A stretch of 64,000 bases of DNA, from the NCBI GenBank assembly GCA_902728285.1, contig CACVBU010000702.1, forward strand, positions 1,278,929 through 1,342,928, read 5' to 3'. Under the pieces are notes generated by a model. It had not been told where the DNA came from. It saw only the letters and a program-made list of their open reading frames with translations, and did not search any database. The stretch's first letter is position 1. Each line of letters starts with the position of its first letter. Shown in pieces: positions 60,695 to 64,000 of this stretch. This stretch comes from Clytia hemisphaerica. Lineage: Eukaryota > Cnidaria > Hydrozoa > Leptothecata > Clytiidae. Both the position numbers and the translations under genes were made by a program.

Positions 60695-62042
60695 ATGCCT
60701 CCAAAAGACCCAAAGCTTCGCAACATTACCATCAAAACTGGAGTTGTCAAAAGGTATAATTCAAGATTGGTTATAAAAATTAACTGTTTGTTGAATAAAT
60801 TTGATTTAGTTTTAAATGAATAATCTATGCAAAGTTATAGTGCTAAATTGAACTGAAAATCAAGTCACCTTAAAGAAAGAAATTTTTGATTGCAGATTTT
60901 AATTTTGCGGCTCACAGCTCAAAATTCGGAAGTTTCGCAAAACTTAATTTCGCAGTTGAAAGAATTTTTTGTTCATGATACATGGCCTATTTTGCCCTGA
61001 AGAGACTAATTTCAGGGGTCATTTTTTAAGTTCTGAAAATATCTGTGTTTCGAAGAATTTAATTTTGCAAATTTATCATAAAATCGCGTCTGCGAAACTT
61101 TCTTTCCTTAAGGTAGTTACAAGAATTATCTGTTTCTTAAACAAATGTTGACCGATTTTGATTTAAATGAAAACCCATGCAAAATTACCAAGAGTGCCAA
61201 AATTGAACTAAAAAAAAACAAGTTACAGCTTAACTTTATAACAAGTAGAGCAGTGTTTAGTAGTTAGTCTGTCTGATACTCACAATACACTTTTCTTGAG
61301 ATGATTTTGAAAAACATCTAAATATTACCAAAGCAACTAAATTTGAACAAGACTGGCCTATGCAAAGTATATTATACGAGATGCTTGACTCTAAAAAATA
61401 AAGGAATTGATTGAAACAACCATAAAAAAGGAATGGAAAGAGCTTGTAATCTATCACCTTAAACCGAAACTAGGAAAAAATCCATAATTTTGATAAAGCT
61501 GTATTAATCCATTAAAGGTTTTATTTTTACATAATTATTGTTCCCGTTTCATATCAGACACATTTCATATCAGGGCAGTGTCTGCCTATTGTTATATTAA
61601 GCTGATATAAGCAAAAAATGTGTTTTTCTTTTCCTCTTTCTGATCGATCTTGCTCCACATCCGTGTCAATCCAACGTGGAAAAGCTTGTAAACTGAATTT
61701 GATGAGTAAGCAAACGATAATACTCTTATTTGAAAACAAAACCTTTAAGTGTCATCATTTTGTAACTCCAAACTAATGATAAAATTAATTCTGATGGGGT
61801 TAAAAAACAGGGTTGCATCGGTTGCAGTTCTCCTAGATTTAGACCTACCGGTACAGAACTGAAAAAATTCAGTGATCTCATATGATGAGGCCATTGGCAC
61901 TGAATGGGTTAAACAATATTGTTTTTGTTTATCCAGGTTAGCAAAGGAGAAGACAATGTATGAAAAAGAGACAGCTCAGCAAGAAGCCAAGATCGAGAAA
62001 ATGAAAGCTGATGGAAAAGACGAATATGATATCAAGAAAATG
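60695..62042 (+). CDS. TBCA: Tubulin-specific chaperone A, 5' exons only
   Basis: Two exons: 60695-60753 (ATG) and 61937-62042, joined AG|G at an arginine. They give the first 55 residues of a protein normally about 108 long. TBCA is a cytosolic three-helix bundle that holds beta-tubulin released from the CCT chaperonin and passes it along the tubulin folding pathway. Seen: the family start with IKTGVVKRLAKE, then MYEKETAQQEAKIEKM (helix 1) and DEYDIKKM ahead of a GTATGT donor. The remaining exons for helices 2 and 3 are not found up to 64000 and should lie beyond the right edge. The intron carries a piggyBac-like MITE at 61512-61748. The second intron, if it reaches past 63014, contains an exon of a potassium-channel gene on the other strand. 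Confidence 0.93.
61512..61748. mobile_element. TTAA-flanked piggyBac-like MITE, copy 4
   Basis: Element 61516-61744 with AGGTTTT/AAAACCT ends and TTAA both sides, in TBCA intron 1. Same orientation as copies 1 and 2. Confidence 0.87.
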
Positions 62043-62701
62043 GTATGTTTCTTTGATCAATTTTGGTCGTAATTTTTTGTGTTTCTGACCTGTCGAAATT
62101 TGCCGTTTGCCTGGGCCTAAATAGTCTCTACCAGTATAATTGTTTTCATTTAGAAAGGGTTGTCAGTTTCTGCTGTATATTATCAGTGTTGATCTCTGCT
62201 TAATCTGCCAATTACCAATTAGGCTGGACTTAAAAAAATGTTGGTTTGTCGTCAAACCGATCGACTCGTCTCTAAACTTTCAGACCTAAAAACCTTTATT
62301 GCTATTTTGACGAAGAGAATTTTTTTCTTCAAAAATTATAAAATATAGACAAAAATTTCATAATTGACCAAAATAAAAACATTTCCGACCGACCGACCCA
62401 CCTCCAAAATCTAGGGTCGGGTGACTGCAAACCAAGAATCTTAAGTCCAGCCTTATATTTACATCTTTTTGTAAGAAAGCTACAACTGTCATATAAATTC
62501 GTATTATAGTTATACGCTTCTGTAACTCTTATAATAGATAAGTTTTGATTCTAAAATCTTGATGACTCGATTTTGATTTTGACGAAGTTTTCGCATGCAT
62601 CAAAAGTTCAGTTGGAAGTATTTCTTTAATCTAACTAAAATCCTTGTTTCAAAGCCTTTCCACGTTCTTAGAGAAATTTTTACTAGGTTGTTAAGATAAT
62701 C
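62043..62701. other. Non-coding, TBCA intron 2 / channel gene 3' side
   Basis: I searched for TBCA helix 2 sequence on the plus strand and found none. The area should include the 3' UTR of the minus-strand channel gene. Paired words GGCTGGACTTAA (62223-62234) and TTAAGTCCAGCCT (62441-62453) are inverses, with ACCGA/TCGG words inside, so 62222-62454 is probably another MITE. Confidence 0.5.
62222..62454. mobile_element. Putative 233 bp MITE with AGGCTGGACTTAA ends
   Basis: AGGCTGGACTTAA at 62222-62234 and TTAAGTCCAGCCT at 62441-62453 are exact inverses. Just inside are TTGGTTTG(T)CGTCA and CTGCAAACCAAGAA, also inverse-related. No duplication checked with certainty. Confidence 0.65.
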
Positions 62702-63014
62702 TCAATCAATTGTATCTTCCAACGAACCCAGTACTTCTTGTATATCTTTATTATTCCATTGTCCAGAAGTGCTTTCACATAACACTTTGAACATATTCCC
62801 TGAGTTACTTCTCACCATCTTGACTGTTCTGAATGTCTTAAAGGATTTGTCGGTTCCAAGTGAAGTCAAAGTACTGATAAACGAAGCAAGCAGTGAGTAG
62901 CTAATGTAGAATAGGATGATGTATGTCATGACCAAAGCCGACTGTGTTGCGCGACCAAGGCTTCTGAAGTAAGCCATGTCATAACGGATATCCCCGAAAC
63001 CAATTGTGCTCAAA
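62702..63014 (-). CDS. Potassium channel C-terminal exon, probably two-pore (K2P) type
   Basis: A single terminal exon of 103 full codons ending in TGA at 62702. It is preceded by a CTAG acceptor at 63015-63018 and enters one base into a codon. It starts with LSTIGFGDI, a potassium selectivity filter. The GFG form, rather than GYG, is typical of the second pore loop of K2P leak channels. It is followed by about 20 residues, then a hydrophobic segment (about residues 27-50: SALVMTYIILFYISYSLLAS) matching the last membrane helix, and a short cytosolic tail of about 50 residues. Upstream exons would lie at higher coordinates; none is seen before 64000. Whether the gene is intact cannot be judged. 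Confidence 0.8.
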
Positions 63015-63410
63015 CTAGAAAAAGGAATTCATTATTTTTTCTCGTTTTTCTTGGTGGGAAACTGGGTTATCACTAGATCTTTACTTTTGGCAGCGAGCAA
63101 AAAAAACGATAATTAATGTTGCTAAGAGATGTTTTAAAAGCTTGAGTGGAAAGCAGTCAAGTGAACGAAATGGAATTATCACCTTATATCCTAAAGGCTA
63201 AAAGCTGCAATTTTTATCTGTTAAATATTATCTTGACGGACTTAGACACTGAAGAAAATGTTAAACTTATCTCTAATTTAGATGGCCCACTTTTCGCCCT
63301 ACCTATTCTAATTGTAAATTAAGGTGATCTTAAAGTGTGCTTAAAGTGTGCTGTCTAAAGTCAATGCATTGCGCTCTTTTGACGTCTATGCAATCAATGT
63401 CTTTCAAACT
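63015..63410. other. Non-coding between channel exon and repeat
   Basis: Intron of the minus-strand channel gene by position. No exon or RNA recognised. Confidence 0.45.
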
Positions 63411-63720
63411 TTTTGGACCTACCCCGGTGGGGTGGAGGTCCTATAAATTAACCTTCGTTCGTTCGTTCGTTCGTTCGTTCGTTCGTTCGTTATTAGCTTT
63501 CCTCGTGATTGGCTCTTTGATTCTTTATGATTTTTTGCACAAAGATGCATAACTATAAACCCTCGAATGTGACGGAGCCCGACTTTCAAATAAATGGGCA
63601 AATTTGGGCCAAAAAACGGCTAAAAACGGGAATAATTGGATCATTAATTTTTTCTGATTTTTTGCATGAAAGTGGTATCATAGGTAAAACATGGCTCAAG
63701 TAGATTTTTTCAAAACAATT
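63411..63720. repeat. Family P repeat, copy 3, with (TTCG)n
   Basis: Starts TTTTTGGACCTACCCCGGTGGGGTGGAGGTCC (hairpin), then about nine TTCG units (63457-63490). GTGACGGAGCCCGA and GGCAAATTTGGGCCAAAAAAC are shared with 52816-55110. Only one unit is present here. The last 280 bases to the window edge hold nothing I can identify. Confidence 0.75.
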
Positions 63721-64000
63721 TTGTTGGCTCAAAAAACGCATGTTTATCTATAAGAATTACTCTTAATAAGCATACGTCAATGTTCTTAGCCAAATTACTC
63801 AATTTTTTGATGAGATAGATGTTTTTTTGCTCACAAAGTCTTGAATATTGAAAAATATTTCAAGAGCATGAAATTTTCGTTTCTAAACGTTTTTTTTATA
63901 AGAAACAAACGACTAATTTTAATAGATCGTCACTGTATGTGTTCTGAATGATTGTTTAATGGTCACGCTCACGTAGATATCAATTATATATGTGTTAAAA

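Noticed and set aside
62702-63014. Voltage-gated potassium channel
   Set aside because: The filter is TIGFGD rather than TVGYGD, and the following helix ends in a short tail without the usual S6 gate motif, so a K2P second pore is the better reading.

Overview
The window is animal (metazoan) nuclear DNA. The genes are single-copy eukaryotic housekeeping or membrane genes with many GT-AG introns, AT-rich intergenic and intronic sequence, and a very high load of short non-autonomous DNA transposons. There are no operons and no bacterial signals. I cannot name the species. The intron-rich genes and the density of miniature inverted-repeat elements fit an invertebrate, but that is inference.

Layout. 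813-6347 (minus): anoctamin/TMEM16 membrane protein, 3' end beyond the left edge. 8441-12578 (minus): complete 11-exon proteasome subunit alpha type 1 (PSMA1). 12.6-26.8 kb: no gene found; repeats, including a foldback structure of about 4.7 kb with arms of about 1 kb. 26820-42084 (minus): a 14-exon gene for a single-pass, coiled-coil protein of about 1414 residues. I read it as a candidate invertebrate relative of the CCPG1/PBXIP1 family, because of an N-terminal LIR-like WAFV core, an acidic cytosolic region, one membrane segment and a glycosylatable coiled-coil part. 43566-60160 (plus): complete four-exon LSM6, whose 15.75 kb first intron is packed with inverted-repeat elements. 60695-62042 (plus): first two exons of tubulin cofactor A (TBCA). 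62702-63014 (minus): last exon of a potassium channel, probably two-pore type, lying inside or next to the unfinished TBCA gene.

The coiled-coil gene and LSM6 are divergent, with 1.5 kb between start codons, half of it one 751 bp transposon. The genes share no pathway: proteasome, U6 snRNP/mRNA decay, tubulin folding, ion or lipid transport, potassium conductance. The linkage looks incidental.

Mobile DNA. About twenty non-autonomous elements have visible ends, and several have target-site duplications: TTAA-flanked (piggyBac-like) elements, CAGTC-ended elements with 5 bp duplications, hAT-like elements, TA-flanked elements, and a MITE family whose interior is a minisatellite of palindromic hexamer-type words. 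I recognised no transposase or reverse transcriptase. All intron/exon calls were made by eye from splice signals, reading-frame continuity and protein similarity.
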